Both the position numbers and the translations under genes were made by a program. A stretch of DNA of 64,000 nucleotides from Bacteroidales bacterium (lineage in GTDB: Bacteria; Bacteroidota; Bacteroidia; Bacteroidales; ML635J-15): contig JAGCDJ010000020.1 in the NCBI GenBank assembly GCA_017651185.1, positions 1 to 64,000 on the forward strand, read 5' to 3'. Under the pieces are notes generated by a model that was given only the letters and a program-made list of their open reading frames with translations, was not told the origin of the DNA and made no database searches. Positions 37,393 through 46,743 of this stretch are shown piece by piece. Every line of letters starts with the position of its first letter. Position 1 is the first letter of the stretch.

Positions 37393-37487
37393 ACAAAAAA
37401 ATAAATTGCACACCAAAAAACATAACTTTCATTTCGTCTTTTATAATTTGTTTTTTTGCATAGTATTTTGATATGGCAATTCAAAAA

Positions 37488-37513
37488 AAAAGTCCGACAA
37501 TCGCCGGACTTTT
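37488..37513 (-). terminator. Terminator of the T9SS gene at 37534
   Basis: AAAAGTCCG (37488-37496) and CGGACTTTT (37505-37513) form a 9-bp stem, with a long T-run on the minus strand side. Confidence 0.8.
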
Positions 37514-37533
37514 ATCGTATGTTTCGCAGATTT

Positions 37534-39387
37534 CTATTCCTTCACAAACCTTCGCAGGTTGAGTGTAGTCGAAGCCGCGTGGATTCTCACAACATACACC
37601 CCACTCCTCAAATCATCCACATCACAAACCGCATTGTCACTGTTCACCTCAATCCGCTTAACAACCTGTCCAAGCGTATTTACAATCTCGATTTCCGGAA
37701 TTGTTTCCGAGGATGTGATGTTGAGAATATCTGTTGCTGGATTTGGGAATATTTTCACATCGTCAAAAATATGTTCATCAACGATTACTGGATTGATAAG
37801 GTTTAATCTGCGTGTAAATGAATAACCTGCCAAACTTGCAGTAACATTTTCGTTGCCAGAAGCAAGAATTGTAGCATTTTCGCCAACAATATTCAATCTG
37901 CTGCCCGATGCCCACGAAACATTATTTTCTGTACCGACTGAAAAATGATGCTGAACCAAATCCACATCATCGTATTCCTCTTCACTTTCGGCATATAGAT
38001 AAATTGGTGTTGCAAAAAGCATTGCAAGCGAATCGTTTTCCAGACCAAGCGGAATTGGGTAGCGACCTTCGGCATAACTCCAGCCATCGCCAAGCATAGC
38101 GTGGAGTTCGGGAGTATCGCCTGTGAGTTGCGAAGTAAGGCGACCTTCCGTTTCGCCCTCAATATCTTCGCCCGAACCTCCCGACATTTGGCGGTCGTAG
38201 TAGTTGGAAGACATATTGCTGATTGAATCGCCTGTAACTTCCCACTTGTCTATCATAATATGCATTCCGCTAACATCCAAGCAGTTGCTTATATGTGCAG
38301 TGTCATATACAGTCCCCACGATTCCGCCCGAAGTTGTTGCAGAAGCAACCTGTCCGGCATTAAAACACGAAAATATGTTACTCAAACTACTAAGAGAACC
38401 GCTTATTCCACCTCGAATTTTACCGCTTAAAATTTCACCATAGTTAGCACAATTCCTAATTATTATGGAACCATCTCCAGCATTTTCAGTATTTTCACTA
38501 TCACTTCCCATAATACCACCTCCGCAATATAATTTCCCTGCTCTTATGCATCCATAGTTTATGCAGGATTCTGTTGTCGGAATATTATTAGCATCGTTTT
38601 CGCCTCCTGTAATCGCAAATATTCCTCCAGATGGCAAATTATCATAATAATCTATTATTAAGTCTTGGGGTGATGTAATATCTCCGTAATTTATACAATT
38701 ATGAATAGTCCCACCGGTTATTACACATATTCCCCCAATAGATAAAAAACCTGCGATATTCCCATAGTTTTTGCACGCAGATATAGTTCCACTATTTGTG
38801 ACCGCTATGCTCCCCGCATAAAAATTCATTTCATTTTCTTCCGCTATTAGATTACCATAGTTTGTGCAATCTGTAATTAAACCTGAGTTATTGTTAGCAA
38901 TAAAACTATGTTCAGAATATGGGCAAATATCAATAGTAACATTTACATTGGTTTCACAATTCCTTATTTCCCCGATGTTGGATTGAGTAATGCCAAAACA
39001 ATAATTGACATTTCCAGACACTCTTACGGAATCTATAATACCTTGTGAATCAGAAAAAAATGTATAAAATACATTATCGTAATTATTCAATGTATCTGGC
39101 AATAACAATGTGTGACCTTTTCCATTGAAATAACCGTAAAAAGACCCCTGAATTGGATTGTTCCAAAAGTCACTTTCAATTGCAATGTCTGCTACCTGTT
39201 GAAAATATTTATTCCTTGTATATTGTGTCGCATTATAAAAAAGAGAACGAAATTCGAAAAAATCATTATAGTTTTCAATTAAAAAAGGATCATCTTCCGT
39301 TCCGGAACCTCCGCTGCCAACAAACTGCTGCGAATGTGAATACGCAGTTATGAGCAGGAGTAAAAATATTAATAGTATTTTTTTCAT
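37534..39387 (-). CDS. T9SS-secreted β-helix-like surface protein
   Basis: About 617 residues. Signal peptide MKKILLIFLLLLITAYSHSQ; the start at 39387 is chosen for it, since 67 extra in-frame codons upstream have no signal character and include the promoter region. The middle has many CxNYGxI units (CTNYGNL, CKNYGNI, CINYGDI, CINYGCI, CANYGEI) separated by about 20-30 residues, resembling GLUG-type repeats that build a right-handed β-helix. The C-terminus is a T9SS type A domain (IFPNPATDILNITSSE...GVYVVRIHAASTTLNLRRFVKE). Probably a surface adhesin. It lies between rseC and the toxin pair. Confidence 0.8.
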   Translation of the reverse strand: MKKILLIFLLLLITAYSHSQQFVGSGGSGTEDDPFLIENYNDFFEFRSLFYNATQYTRNKYFQQVADIAIESDFWNNPIQGSFYGYFNGKGHTLLLPDTLNNYDNVFYTFFSDSQGIIDSVRVSGNVNYCFGITQSNIGEIRNCETNVNVTIDICPYSEHSFIANNNSGLITDCTNYGNLIAEENEMNFYAGSIAVTNSGTISACKNYGNIAGFLSIGGICVITGGTIHNCINYGDITSPQDLIIDYYDNLPSGGIFAITGGENDANNIPTTESCINYGCIRAGKLYCGGGIMGSDSENTENAGDGSIIIRNCANYGEILSGKIRGGISGSLSSLSNIFSCFNAGQVASATTSGGIVGTVYDTAHISNCLDVSGMHIMIDKWEVTGDSISNMSSNYYDRQMSGGSGEDIEGETEGRLTSQLTGDTPELHAMLGDGWSYAEGRYPIPLGLENDSLAMLFATPIYLYAESEEEYDDVDLVQHHFSVGTENNVSWASGSRLNIVGENATILASGNENVTASLAGYSFTRRLNLINPVIVDEHIFDDVKIFPNPATDILNITSSETIPEIEIVNTLGQVVKRIEVNSDNAVCDVDDLRSGVYVVRIHAASTTLNLRRFVKE

Positions 39388-39821
39388 GGTTATATAAGAC
39401 AAAAGCAATGGGATGTTCCTCATAGTAAGCGATAACACTCTTCTCACCATTATTTTCTCGTCAAAGCGTGAGAAATGCTCTCTGACATATTGCACACTAT
39501 GTGTTAATCTTAATATGACAACATTGCAAAGATAAACAATTTTTGAATACAAAGTGCGCATTTGTGTGTTCTTTTTTACAATAATCACAACATACTAATT
39601 CTCAATACAATGCATTGAATTTTTCAAAATTTTACTGACAATTGACTTTTTGAATACATTAATAGATAATTATTATATAGTTACAATTATAAATTACAAA
39701 CAAGCTAAATTTAATAAAATGGATTTTTGCCAATAATGTAAAAAAATAAGGGATTAAAAGTTGATTTTTACTGCCGAATAAAGTAGATTTGTTGTTTTAT
39801 TATTTTTATCGTATATAAAGC
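39388..39821. promoter_or_regulatory. 434-bp AT-rich gap; minus-strand -7 box at 39527-39534
   Basis: No gene seen. TATCTTTG on the minus strand at 39527-39534 could start the T9SS gene's transcript with a leader of about 130 nt. That leader contains TTTCTC and GAGAAA as a small hairpin. The remainder (39600-39821) is AT-rich with no recognisable structure. Confidence 0.45.
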
Positions 39822-40244
39822 CTACAATTTTTCAATCCTAAAGTTAAAAACCTTCTTTATCCTGTCTCTCAGCAGATACAGCACAACATAGTAAGCAGTG
39901 AGCAACACAAGCGATGCCAAGGCGGCAATTCCTTCGTTCACACCGACGCCAATCAGCACGAAAAGTCCAATCATCACCACCACAAACGGAAGCGCATAGC
40001 CGATAAGCACGGCCTTGGTGCCCATCGTCTGCGTCATCTTTACATTCACCTCGTCGCCTACGGAAATTTCCTGTCCTTGCATAAGCTGAGCCTCGACGAC
40101 CCTGCTTCCCGATTCGCTTGAACCGCAGAACGATGTGGCTTTGCAGGTAGCACATGCCGACGAAACCTGAATCTCGACGGTAGCAACATTGCCTTCGATT
40201 GATTTCACTGTGCCAGTGTGCGATATCTCCGATGATGCGGACAT
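39822..40244 (-). CDS. rseC: SoxR-reducing/RseC (MucC) family membrane protein
   Basis: 140 residues. A cytoplasmic N-terminal part with CATCKATSFCG (four Cys, probable metal or FeS site) precedes two transmembrane helices (about 75-95 and 100-120). This is the RseC/MucC layout. In many Bacteroidetes the gene directly precedes rnfB and is thought to work with Rnf. Here 3.1 kb containing a T9SS gene and a toxin pair separate them. A -7 box TAATTTTG lies at 40270-40277. Confidence 0.88.
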   Translation of the reverse strand: MSASSEISHTGTVKSIEGNVATVEIQVSSACATCKATSFCGSSESGSRVVEAQLMQGQEISVGDEVNVKMTQTMGTKAVLIGYALPFVVVMIGLFVLIGVGVNEGIAALASLVLLTAYYVVLYLLRDRIKKVFNFRIEKL

Positions 40245-40269
40245 TTATAATTTACAATTATAGCGATTG

Positions 40270-40277
40270 CAAAATTA
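40270..40277 (-). promoter_or_regulatory. -7 box (TAATTTTG) of rseC
   Basis: Minus-strand TAATTTTG matches TAnnTTTG, 25 nt before the rseC ATG. Confidence 0.5.
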
Positions 40278-40333
40278 TGTTATTAAATACTTTTTTGCAA
40301 CAATAAAATTAAGGAATTTTTAAGTTTCCAATC

Positions 40334-40378
40334 AATCGTAAATCGTAATTCTAGAATTGTAAATATTTCCTACTTTTG
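40334..40378 (+). promoter_or_regulatory. Tandem-heptamer promoter (4 units + AAT + 6 nt + TACTTTTG)
   Basis: Units AATCGTA, AATCGTA, ATTCTAG, AATTGTA (40334-40361), then AAT, then 6 nt, then the -7 box TACTTTTG at 40371-40378. No TTTG is found at the -33 position. The box ends 5 nt before the ATG at 40384, so the message is practically leaderless. The same layout occurs at 46568, 54978 and 55097. Confidence 0.75.
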
Positions 40379-40383
40379 CGTCT

Positions 40384-41019
40384 ATGAACGAAACTAGAAT
40401 AATATCGCAGCTGCCGAAGTTCGACACAACATTCTTCGAGCGTTACGCCAAGATTGTGCTAGTCGATTTGCTTGGCGACAAGTACGCCAACCTTGTCAAC
40501 CGCGACCGACCCGACCTGCAGGATTGCGATGCAGGAATAGGCATTGAGGTGACACGAGCAATGGTAACTGGTCGTGACGATGCTATCTCACTCATAAACG
40601 ACATGGCGGGCAGCGACGACATTTCTGAAAGCGACATCGAGCGAATCAGGAAGTTTGGTTACAGTTACGGTATCCACCGCCGGCTTATGGGAAAGATTGA
40701 GGAGGAATTCTGGTCGCTGGCAATTCCACTGAAACGCATAATAGAAAGCAAAGTAAGCAAGGTTGCCAATGGTTTCTATGGTTGTTTCGACGAATTTGGA
40801 CTGTTTGTATTTTCAAAGGACGAACTTTCGCTCGAATATGCCACGCAGACGATGGACTACACCATCGAAATCCAGCAAAACAATAAAACAAAATATGCAA
40901 GCATGTTCATATTTGACACACACTCGCTCTTCGTCTGCGACCTTGTGAACGACATTATAACACAGATTAATGTAACCACCGAACAGTGCGAAACATTTTA
41001 TATGGAAGCATTAAAATAA
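40384..41019 (+). CDS. Conserved-looking protein of unknown function, possible nuclease-like fold
   Basis: 211 residues, no signal or membrane segment. I do not recognise the family. The segment DRPDLQDCDAGIGIEVTRAM has the spacing of a PD-(D/E)xK-like core (Asp ... Glu-Val-Thr), but the Lys is missing, so a nuclease role is only a guess. The C-terminal half (FDEFGLFVFSKDELSLEY... MFIFDTHSLFVCDL) is β-rich. It is driven by a tandem-heptamer promoter with an almost leaderless start and stands alone between rseC and a lipoprotein. Confidence 0.65.
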   Translation: MNETRIISQLPKFDTTFFERYAKIVLVDLLGDKYANLVNRDRPDLQDCDAGIGIEVTRAMVTGRDDAISLINDMAGSDDISESDIERIRKFGYSYGIHRRLMGKIEEEFWSLAIPLKRIIESKVSKVANGFYGCFDEFGLFVFSKDELSLEYATQTMDYTIEIQQNNKTKYASMFIFDTHSLFVCDLVNDIITQINVTTEQCETFYMEALK

Positions 41020-41048
41020 TTTTTTGTTTTGCATTTCAATGAAAAGAT

Positions 41049-41056
41049 TATTTTTG
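41049..41056 (+). promoter_or_regulatory. -7 box (TATTTTTG) of the small lipoprotein gene
   Basis: TATTTTTG with TTTG 22 nt upstream (41023-41026). The box ends 40 nt before the ATG. Confidence 0.6.
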
Positions 41057-41096
41057 CGATGTAAAAAAAGCATGTAAAATTTAAAAGTATAACAAG

Positions 41097-41543
41097 ATGA
41101 AAAAGAGTATTTTCTTTATGATTTTAGCAGTTGCATTTGCGTTTGCATCATGCAATTCGGTTTCGAATGTTGCTTCTTCTGACACAGTTGCAAAGACTGC
41201 AGGAACATCATGCGGTTCGTCGCTTGTAAACCTTTACAAGTCGTACAAGGCAGCTGGCAACAAGGTAAACATGAACGACACTAACGTTCTTACCAACGCT
41301 ATCGCATTGTCAACCAGCATCTCTGGCTTGAAGCAGAACGGCAAGGATTCTGCTTATCGCAAATCGTACATTGCAGGCATGGTACTTGGTGGTGCTGGTA
41401 TTCTTACAGAAACCAAGGCAGGTCCTATTTACGACGGTTTGGTAACTTCTGTAAATGCTCTGTCGGGAATTAACACTTCGTCAAGCGCATCAACGCTTAC
41501 TGGTGCAGCAAACGCACTAACTACAATTCTCGGATTGTTCTAA
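41097..41543 (+). CDS. Small lipoprotein of unknown function
   Basis: 148 residues with lipobox FASC (Cys19). The mature part is Ala/Ser/Thr-rich, with predicted helices and two long low-charge stretches (IAGMVLGGAGILTE, ALTTILGLF at the very end). No motif recognised. It is monocistronic, with its own -7 box and a perfect bidirectional terminator 21 nt after the stop. Gene length, strong promoter and terminator suggest an abundantly made envelope protein. Confidence 0.65.
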   Translation: MKKSIFFMILAVAFAFASCNSVSNVASSDTVAKTAGTSCGSSLVNLYKSYKAAGNKVNMNDTNVLTNAIALSTSISGLKQNGKDSAYRKSYIAGMVLGGAGILTETKAGPIYDGLVTSVNALSGINTSSSASTLTGAANALTTILGLF

Positions 41544-41564
41544 TTGCAACGCGGAAACAAAAAT

Positions 41565-41595
41565 AAAAATGGGCGAAAAATTTTCGCCCATTTTT
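41565..41595. terminator. Bidirectional terminator
   Basis: AAAAATGGGCGAAAA pairs with TTTTCGCCCATTTTT: a 15-bp perfect stem with A-run and T-run flanks. It serves the plus-strand lipoprotein gene and overlaps the dut stop codon on the other strand. Confidence 0.9.
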
Positions 41596-42028
41596 ATTTT
41601 TTGCCTGTATGACCGAATCCGCCTGCGCCGCGTTCGGTTTCGTTGAGTTCTTCTACCTGAATCCATTCGGCTTGCTCGTGACGGGCAATTACCATCTGGC
41701 AGATGCGTTCGCCATGTTCAATAGTGAAATCTTCGTTCGACAGGTTGATAAGTATAACGCCTATTTCACCGCGATAGTCGGCATCGATGGTGCCTGGAGT
41801 ATTGAGAACGGTGATTCCGTGCTTCAGTGCGAGACCACTACGTGGACGTATCTGTGCTTCGTAACCTTCGGGCAATTCTATGAAAAGTCCTGTCGGAATG
41901 AGTTTGCGCTCCATTGGCTTCAAAGTTACTGCTTCGCTAAGGTTTGCACGGAGATCGATGCCTGCCGACTGCGAGGTTGCATATTGTGGCAATGCGTTGG
42001 TCGATTTGTTTACTATTCTAATTTTCAT
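41594..42028 (-). CDS. dut: Deoxyuridine 5'-triphosphate nucleotidohydrolase (dUTPase)
   Basis: 144 residues. The five dUTPase motifs are visible: [41 protein letters not shown] and the C-terminal [13 protein letters not shown]. It hydrolyses dUTP to dUMP and pyrophosphate, keeping uracil out of DNA. The ATG at 42028 gives the normal family length; an in-frame ATG at 42070 would overlap the upstream flippase gene. Four nucleotides separate it from that gene's stop. Confidence 0.95.
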   Translation of the reverse strand: MKIRIVNKSTNALPQYATSQSAGIDLRANLSEAVTLKPMERKLIPTGLFIELPEGYEAQIRPRSGLALKHGITVLNTPGTIDADYRGEIGVILINLSNEDFTIEHGERICQMVIARHEQAEWIQVEELNETERGAGGFGHTGKK

Positions 42029-42032
42029 TGTA

Positions 42033-43553
42033 TTATCGTTTAAATATTTTGCGTTTAACTCCCGAAACAACGCCTTTTACCAATGTGCGTTCGTTGTAAA
42101 TAACAATGGCTATATATACCAACAAAAGTAAAGTGTTGACTATAATTGCAATGACAGTGCTTTCGGGATATAGGAATTCTCTCATATACTTGCTTGCAAG
42201 GAATATTCCTACGGCAAGAGCAAAGTAACCTAGAATCGGCATAAGTTTGTATGGCACAGGATTTTTCTTACGTCCAATCAGGTATGACAGTACCATACAG
42301 ATTCCGTATCCTGCAAATCCGCCCCATGCACAAGCCATATAGCCAATCTTTGGAACGAGGAGGAAGTTGATTGCAAGAAGCACTGCGCATCCTATTGCCG
42401 AAATTATTGCTCCCCAGTAGGTTTGGTCGGTCAGTTTGTACCAGAACGACAGGTTGAAGTAAATGCCCATAAATATTTCGGACATCATTACGATGGGTAC
42501 GGTGTCGAGGCCTTCCCAGTAGTCGCTGCTAATTATGAATTTCAGTATATCAATATACGCCATCACTGCCACAAATGCCATAAGCGTAAAGATGACAAAG
42601 TATTTCATGACCGTTGCCTGCATCTCCTTGCTTTTTTTCGCTTCTTCGCGGTTTTCACCGAAGACAAATGGTTCGTATGCGTAGCGGAATGCCTGGGTTA
42701 TCATCGCCATTATCATTGCAATCTTTACGCAAGCACCGTAGATTCCGAGTTGGGTATCACCTTCCTGTCCCGGAACGATGAAGCGGTAGCAAATCTTGTC
42801 GGCAACCTGGTTCATTATGCCTATGATTCCGAAAACTAGAAGCGGCCAAGTGTACTTCCACATCTCTTTCATGAGCTTGCCGTCGAATCCGTTGCGAAGG
42901 AGCTTTAGTTCGGGCAGGAAACCAAAGGTTATCAGCGAAGTGCATATTAGGTTTACTACGAAAATGTATCCTACCTGATAGCTCGGGCTGTACCATCCCA
43001 TAAGCGACGGACACCATACGCACATCTTAGGTGCAAGCAGGAATATGAAGAGGTTCATACCTATATTCAGGAATATGAACAAAAGTTTCAACGCTGCAAA
43101 CTTTATCGGTCGTTTCTGGTAGCGCAGGTAGGCGAACAGTATGGATTGGAAAGCATCTATTGCCACCACAATTACCATCATTTCGATGTATTCGGGATGA
43201 TCAGCATAGCCAAGCGCATCCGACAGCAAGGGAAGAAATGCAGTGCATAGTGCGATAAACAAAATTGCAACAGCGCCTACCGAAATCAGCGATGTTGAAA
43301 ACACCTTCAGTGGATTTACTCCTTCCTTTTCCTTATTGGCAAAACGGAAGAAAGTTGTTTCCATGCCGAAGGTAAGTATCACAAGGATAAGGGCAGTGTA
43401 AGCATAAATATTTGTTACAATTCCGTAACCTCCCGATTCGGCTGTTATCTTGTAGGTGTATAGTGGAACGAGCAGATAGTTAAGGAATCGTCCTATTATG
43501 CTGCTAAGTCCGTAGATGGCGGTGTCGCCGACTAACTTTTTCAGATTTGCCAT
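42033..43553 (-). CDS. Oligosaccharide flippase family protein (MOP/MVF superfamily)
   Basis: 506 residues with about 12-14 membrane helices. The start [32 protein letters not shown] is typical of Wzx-type polysaccharide exporters. It should flip a lipid-linked glycan across the inner membrane. No glycosyltransferases are nearby, so it is not part of a capsule locus in this window; a housekeeping envelope role is possible. Cotranscribed with dut. Confidence 0.88.
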   Translation of the reverse strand: MANLKKLVGDTAIYGLSSIIGRFLNYLLVPLYTYKITAESGGYGIVTNIYAYTALILVILTFGMETTFFRFANKEKEGVNPLKVFSTSLISVGAVAILFIALCTAFLPLLSDALGYADHPEYIEMMVIVVAIDAFQSILFAYLRYQKRPIKFAALKLLFIFLNIGMNLFIFLLAPKMCVWCPSLMGWYSPSYQVGYIFVVNLICTSLITFGFLPELKLLRNGFDGKLMKEMWKYTWPLLVFGIIGIMNQVADKICYRFIVPGQEGDTQLGIYGACVKIAMIMAMITQAFRYAYEPFVFGENREEAKKSKEMQATVMKYFVIFTLMAFVAVMAYIDILKFIISSDYWEGLDTVPIVMMSEIFMGIYFNLSFWYKLTDQTYWGAIISAIGCAVLLAINFLLVPKIGYMACAWGGFAGYGICMVLSYLIGRKKNPVPYKLMPILGYFALAVGIFLASKYMREFLYPESTVIAIIVNTLLLLVYIAIVIYNERTLVKGVVSGVKRKIFKR

Positions 43554-43649
43554 AATCTATTCCAACACTTTGAGCATATGCAAAAAAGAACACAATCACC
43601 CAACTTAATGGATAATTATGCTCGACAAAAAACAATAAAACTATTATTA

Positions 43650-43811
43650 CTATCTTCTCTTGTGCCTTGGTTCATCAGAAACTGTGAGTTTCTTTCTTCC
43701 CTTAGCTCTTCTTCTTGCCAATACTTTGCGTCCTTCAACGGTTGACATTCTTTCTCTGAAACCGTGTTTGTTTCTTCTTTTCCTCTGTGAAGGTTGAAAT
43801 GTCCTTTTCAT
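43650..43811 (-). CDS. rpmH: 50S ribosomal protein L34
   Basis: A 53-codon gene. The product starts [20 protein letters not shown], continues with [22 protein letters not shown] and ends [10 protein letters not shown]. This is the bacterial L34 sequence with its typical Arg/Lys density plus a short C-terminal extension common in Bacteroidetes. The -7 box TACTTTTG lies at 43868-43875. dnaA and rnpA, its neighbours in many other phyla, are not here. Confidence 0.97.
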   Translation of the reverse strand: MKRTFQPSQRKRRNKHGFRERMSTVEGRKVLARRRAKGRKKLTVSDEPRHKRR

Positions 43812-43867
43812 TGCCTATATATTTTTTATGTTTTACAAATAAATTTTCTTCCCCTAAAATGGGACTG

Positions 43868-43875
43868 CAAAAGTA
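43868..43875 (-). promoter_or_regulatory. rpmH -7 box (TACTTTTG)
   Basis: Minus-strand TACTTTTG, 57 nt before the rpmH ATG. AAT lies exactly 6 nt upstream as in the tandem-unit promoters, but no repeat array precedes it. Confidence 0.6.
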
Positions 43876-44007
43876 CTGCTAATTTTTTAATCCACAAAAT
43901 TTTGTTCATATTTTTTGCAGAAAAGAATAATTGTGTGTAAAATATTGATTATCATACTAATCTTGCCACCACAACCAGCAAAATCAGCAAAGTGATTTTT
44001 TTCATAA

Positions 44008-45555
44008 CTACTCAGTTTTTGCTTCCTGCGGTGTGCTTTCAATCTCCTTCCACTCGAAAATGTCTTCCTTCTGCTTGGGGCGTACGCTGTCGAACCACTT
44101 GAAATTCTTCAGGAAAAGTTTGTCATTGGTAATCTGGTCCATTGGCAGGGCAAGGCCGTCTGGCTTCTCGAAAAACATAATGTCCTTTATGGTCTTGTCC
44201 TCGTAGAATACACGCATATTGCTGCTAAGCAGTTTGTTTTGCGCTACAAATTCGTTGGCTTCCTCGTCCTCTATATAATATATGGTCTGGCAGTCGGAAT
44301 AAAGGTCGGTGCGGTAAAGTTTCTTGTCCTTCAGGTAGCCGTTGATGTTCTTGCAGTTTATCTGGTTGTAGTAGTCGTCCTCGATGTGCTGGCACAGGAA
44401 CGACGAGTTTTTCATCACAAACGAATCGGGCTCCTTGTTCACAAACTTCACCGAAATGTACTCGGCGGTTGCCTGCATATTGTCGCTCCACATTATGGGA
44501 CTGAAGAACAATTCGGCAATGGAGTCGTTGGAGTGGAAGGCAATGGAGTCGCACCGTGCCTGTCCGTCGGACTTGAACGCCTGCACCTTGTGGAACGCCC
44601 GCATCAACTTGAAGTCGAGCGTATCGCCTTGCTTTTCGGTGGTTATGAAAATGGTGTCGGCGTGTATGAACAGCGAATCGCCGTCCATAATGTAGGTGAG
44701 CATGGTGCTGTCGGTCATAAACGCCTTTTCGGGCTCCTCGTAGAAATAGCCGTAGTTTCCGCTGGCAATCATATTGTTGGATGTGTCAACAATCGACACA
44801 TTGCGGAATCCTTCGCCAAAACGAATTTTGCGGTCGTAGTATAAACTGTCGCCGTAGAGGAAGTTGCTTCCCGATTGTAGCCAAGCGTTATTCGTAAGGT
44901 TCGCTTCGTCGGTAACGGTATTGTAGCGACCGTATTCGCAGTATAGGTAGTTGGAGTCGGAAACTATCTCGGTAGGACCGAAAAAGTCGGCAATTTCGCT
45001 TTCGGTATTGTACTTAAGCGTGTCGCTTGAAATTGAATAGTCGGGATTTTTGAGCACCACGCCCTCAACGGCATAGTAGTCGTAAGTCTCTGTGTAGTAG
45101 TAGCCCCACTGACTGCGCAGACGATTGTCGCCATCGTACATTCGTCCGCCCTCGAAATAATAAATGAGGTTTTTGTCGCGGTCGTAGTCGAGGGAATCGG
45201 TTATCAGGTACGACTTGTTGTGCTGCATAATCACCGAGTCGCGCATCTTTGCCATTCTGATGTCGCCGTCGTACTCGGCGTACTTGCCTATGAGCAGAAT
45301 TGTATCGCCCTGCTTGAAACGCACATTGTTGTACGCCTGCACCGAGTTGGTTTCGTCGTAGAAGTAGGCGGAGTCGCAGAACATATAGATTTCGTCGTGG
45401 CGGAAAACCACATCGCCGAGCAAGCGTTTTGCCTCGATGCCCGACTTTTTGCTGTATTCAAGGGTGTTTGCGTGAAGAATCTCCACTTTCTTCTGCGACA
45501 ATGCAAGCAAAGTCGCGAAAGTGAGTATCAATGTCAGCGCAAACCTGAATTTCAT
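44008..45555 (-). CDS. OstA-like (LptA/LptD N-terminal domain) protein
   Basis: 515 residues. Signal peptide MKFRFALTLILTFATLLALS; then repeated β-strands typical of the OstA fold: EYSKKSGIEAKRLLGDVVFRHDEIYMFCDSAYFY, YNNVRFKQGDTILLIGKYAEY, and further copies. The OstA jelly-roll forms the periplasmic lipopolysaccharide bridge, so a role in LPS transport is likely. A long acidic C-terminal part has unique sequence. It starts 21 nt after the MoxR gene, so the two may be cotranscribed. Confidence 0.8.
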   Translation of the reverse strand: MKFRFALTLILTFATLLALSQKKVEILHANTLEYSKKSGIEAKRLLGDVVFRHDEIYMFCDSAYFYDETNSVQAYNNVRFKQGDTILLIGKYAEYDGDIRMAKMRDSVIMQHNKSYLITDSLDYDRDKNLIYYFEGGRMYDGDNRLRSQWGYYYTETYDYYAVEGVVLKNPDYSISSDTLKYNTESEIADFFGPTEIVSDSNYLYCEYGRYNTVTDEANLTNNAWLQSGSNFLYGDSLYYDRKIRFGEGFRNVSIVDTSNNMIASGNYGYFYEEPEKAFMTDSTMLTYIMDGDSLFIHADTIFITTEKQGDTLDFKLMRAFHKVQAFKSDGQARCDSIAFHSNDSIAELFFSPIMWSDNMQATAEYISVKFVNKEPDSFVMKNSSFLCQHIEDDYYNQINCKNINGYLKDKKLYRTDLYSDCQTIYYIEDEEANEFVAQNKLLSSNMRVFYEDKTIKDIMFFEKPDGLALPMDQITNDKLFLKNFKWFDSVRPKQKEDIFEWKEIESTPQEAKTE

Positions 45556-45576
45556 CTGCGGTAAGTTTGGTGAGAC

Positions 45577-46548
45577 TTAGTCTTTCACAAGTTCGTCGAT
45601 GATGTCCTCGATGGAAAGACCTTCGGCTTCGGCCTTGTAGTTCTTTACAACCCTGTGGCGCAGAACAATCTTTGCAACTGCCTGAACGTCTTCGATGTCG
45701 GGTGAATACTTTCCGCCAAGCACTGCTACGGTCTTTGCACCAATGACAAGGTATTGCGAAGCACGCGGTCCTGCACCCCAGTGTATGAACTTGCGTGTGA
45801 TTTCGGGTGCAATCTCCGAGTCGGGACGAGTCTTGTTTACGAGGCGAACGGCATATTCGAGTACATTGTCGTTAATCGGAATCTTGCGGATAAGGTTCTG
45901 GAAATAAATGATTTCCTCGGCGCTGAGTATCTGCTTGATTTCAAAATTCTTGTCGGCAGTGGTGTTCTTCACGATGCGGATTTCGTCGTCGAGACTTGGG
46001 TATCCGACATTTATGTTGAACATAAAACGGTCAAGTTGTGCCTCGGGAAGCGGATAAGTACCTTCCTGCTCGATTGGGTTTTGTGTTGCCATTACGAAGA
46101 ATGGTTCATCGAGTTTGTAGATTGTTCCCGATGCTGTTACCGAGCGTTCCTGCATTGCCTCGAGCAGAGCGGCCTGAGTCTTAGGCGGGGTACGGTTTAT
46201 TTCGTCGGCAAGTATGAAGTTGGCGAAAATCGGGCCTTTTATGAACTTGAACTGGCGGTCTTCGCCGAGAATTTCACTACCGATGATGTCGGATGGCATA
46301 AGGTCGGGCGTGAACTGGATACGCTTGTTCTTCAAACCGAGAACTTCGGCTATGGTGTTTACCAACAAGGTTTTTGCCAGTCCCGGAACACCAACCAGCA
46401 GGCAGTGTCCACGGCTGAAAATGGAAATCAACACTTCCTTCACAACCTGATCCTGACCGTAAATCTTCTTGCCAATCTCGACAAGCATCTCATCGTATTT
46501 CGACCTTAAGGCGTTTGCAGCCTCCACATTGTCCTTGTACTCAATCAT
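45577..46548 (-). CDS. MoxR family AAA+ ATPase
   Basis: 323 residues. Walker A GVPGLAKT, Walker B ILADEINRTPPKTQAALLEAMQE, sensor 1 ATQNPIEQEGTYPLPEAQLDRF and a C-terminal lid with GAGPRASQYL. MoxR ATPases act as chaperones, generally with DUF58 and VWA-domain partners encoded just downstream; here an OstA-like gene follows instead. The promoter is a tandem-heptamer array. Confidence 0.93.
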   Translation of the reverse strand: MIEYKDNVEAANALRSKYDEMLVEIGKKIYGQDQVVKEVLISIFSRGHCLLVGVPGLAKTLLVNTIAEVLGLKNKRIQFTPDLMPSDIIGSEILGEDRQFKFIKGPIFANFILADEINRTPPKTQAALLEAMQERSVTASGTIYKLDEPFFVMATQNPIEQEGTYPLPEAQLDRFMFNINVGYPSLDDEIRIVKNTTADKNFEIKQILSAEEIIYFQNLIRKIPINDNVLEYAVRLVNKTRPDSEIAPEITRKFIHWGAGPRASQYLVIGAKTVAVLGGKYSPDIEDVQAVAKIVLRHRVVKNYKAEAEGLSIEDIIDELVKD

Positions 46549-46567
46549 ACAGATAAATTTTAGGGTG

Positions 46568-46612
46568 CAAAGGTAAGGAGAATTTACGATTTATGATTTA
46601 CGATTTACGATT
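46568..46612 (-). promoter_or_regulatory. Tandem-heptamer promoter of the MoxR gene
   Basis: On the minus strand: AATCGTA, AATCGTA, AATCATA, AATCGTA, AAT, 6 nt, then TACCTTTG (46575-46568), 19 nt before the ATG. It has the most regular heptamer array of the window. No TTTG at -33. Confidence 0.8.
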
Positions 46613-46663
46613 TTATTGATTTGGGGGCTAAATTTTTGGTTTAAGGTTGTTTGTAATGGTTTT

Positions 46664-46692
46664 GTTAGAGACGTTGCGCGCAACGTCTGTAC
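46664..46692. repeat. Dispersed palindrome (REP-like family)
   Basis: The perfect 20-bp core AGACGTTGCGCGCAACGTCT (46669-46688) is preceded by GTTAG and followed by GTAC. The AGACG...CGTCT outer arms are shared with the copies at 50939 and 58535. Confidence 0.8.
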
Positions 46693-46743
46693 AAATTGGA
46701 TGTATGTTTGAAGATGGTTTTGATTGTTTCTTATTTAGGTCGG

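Noticed and set aside
39388..39588. 67-codon N-terminal extension of the T9SS gene at 37534
   Set aside because: It has no signal peptide or conserved character and covers the likely promoter; the signal peptide starts at 39387.
39609..39626. Additional GCAATGCATTGC-type palindrome
   Set aside because: Only ACAATGCATTG with poor flanks; arms do not extend and GTAG/CTAC ends are absent.
45754..46509. 251-codon plus-strand reading frame opposite the MoxR ATPase
   Set aside because: Antisense shadow; the MoxR frame has all AAA+ motifs and a clear promoter.
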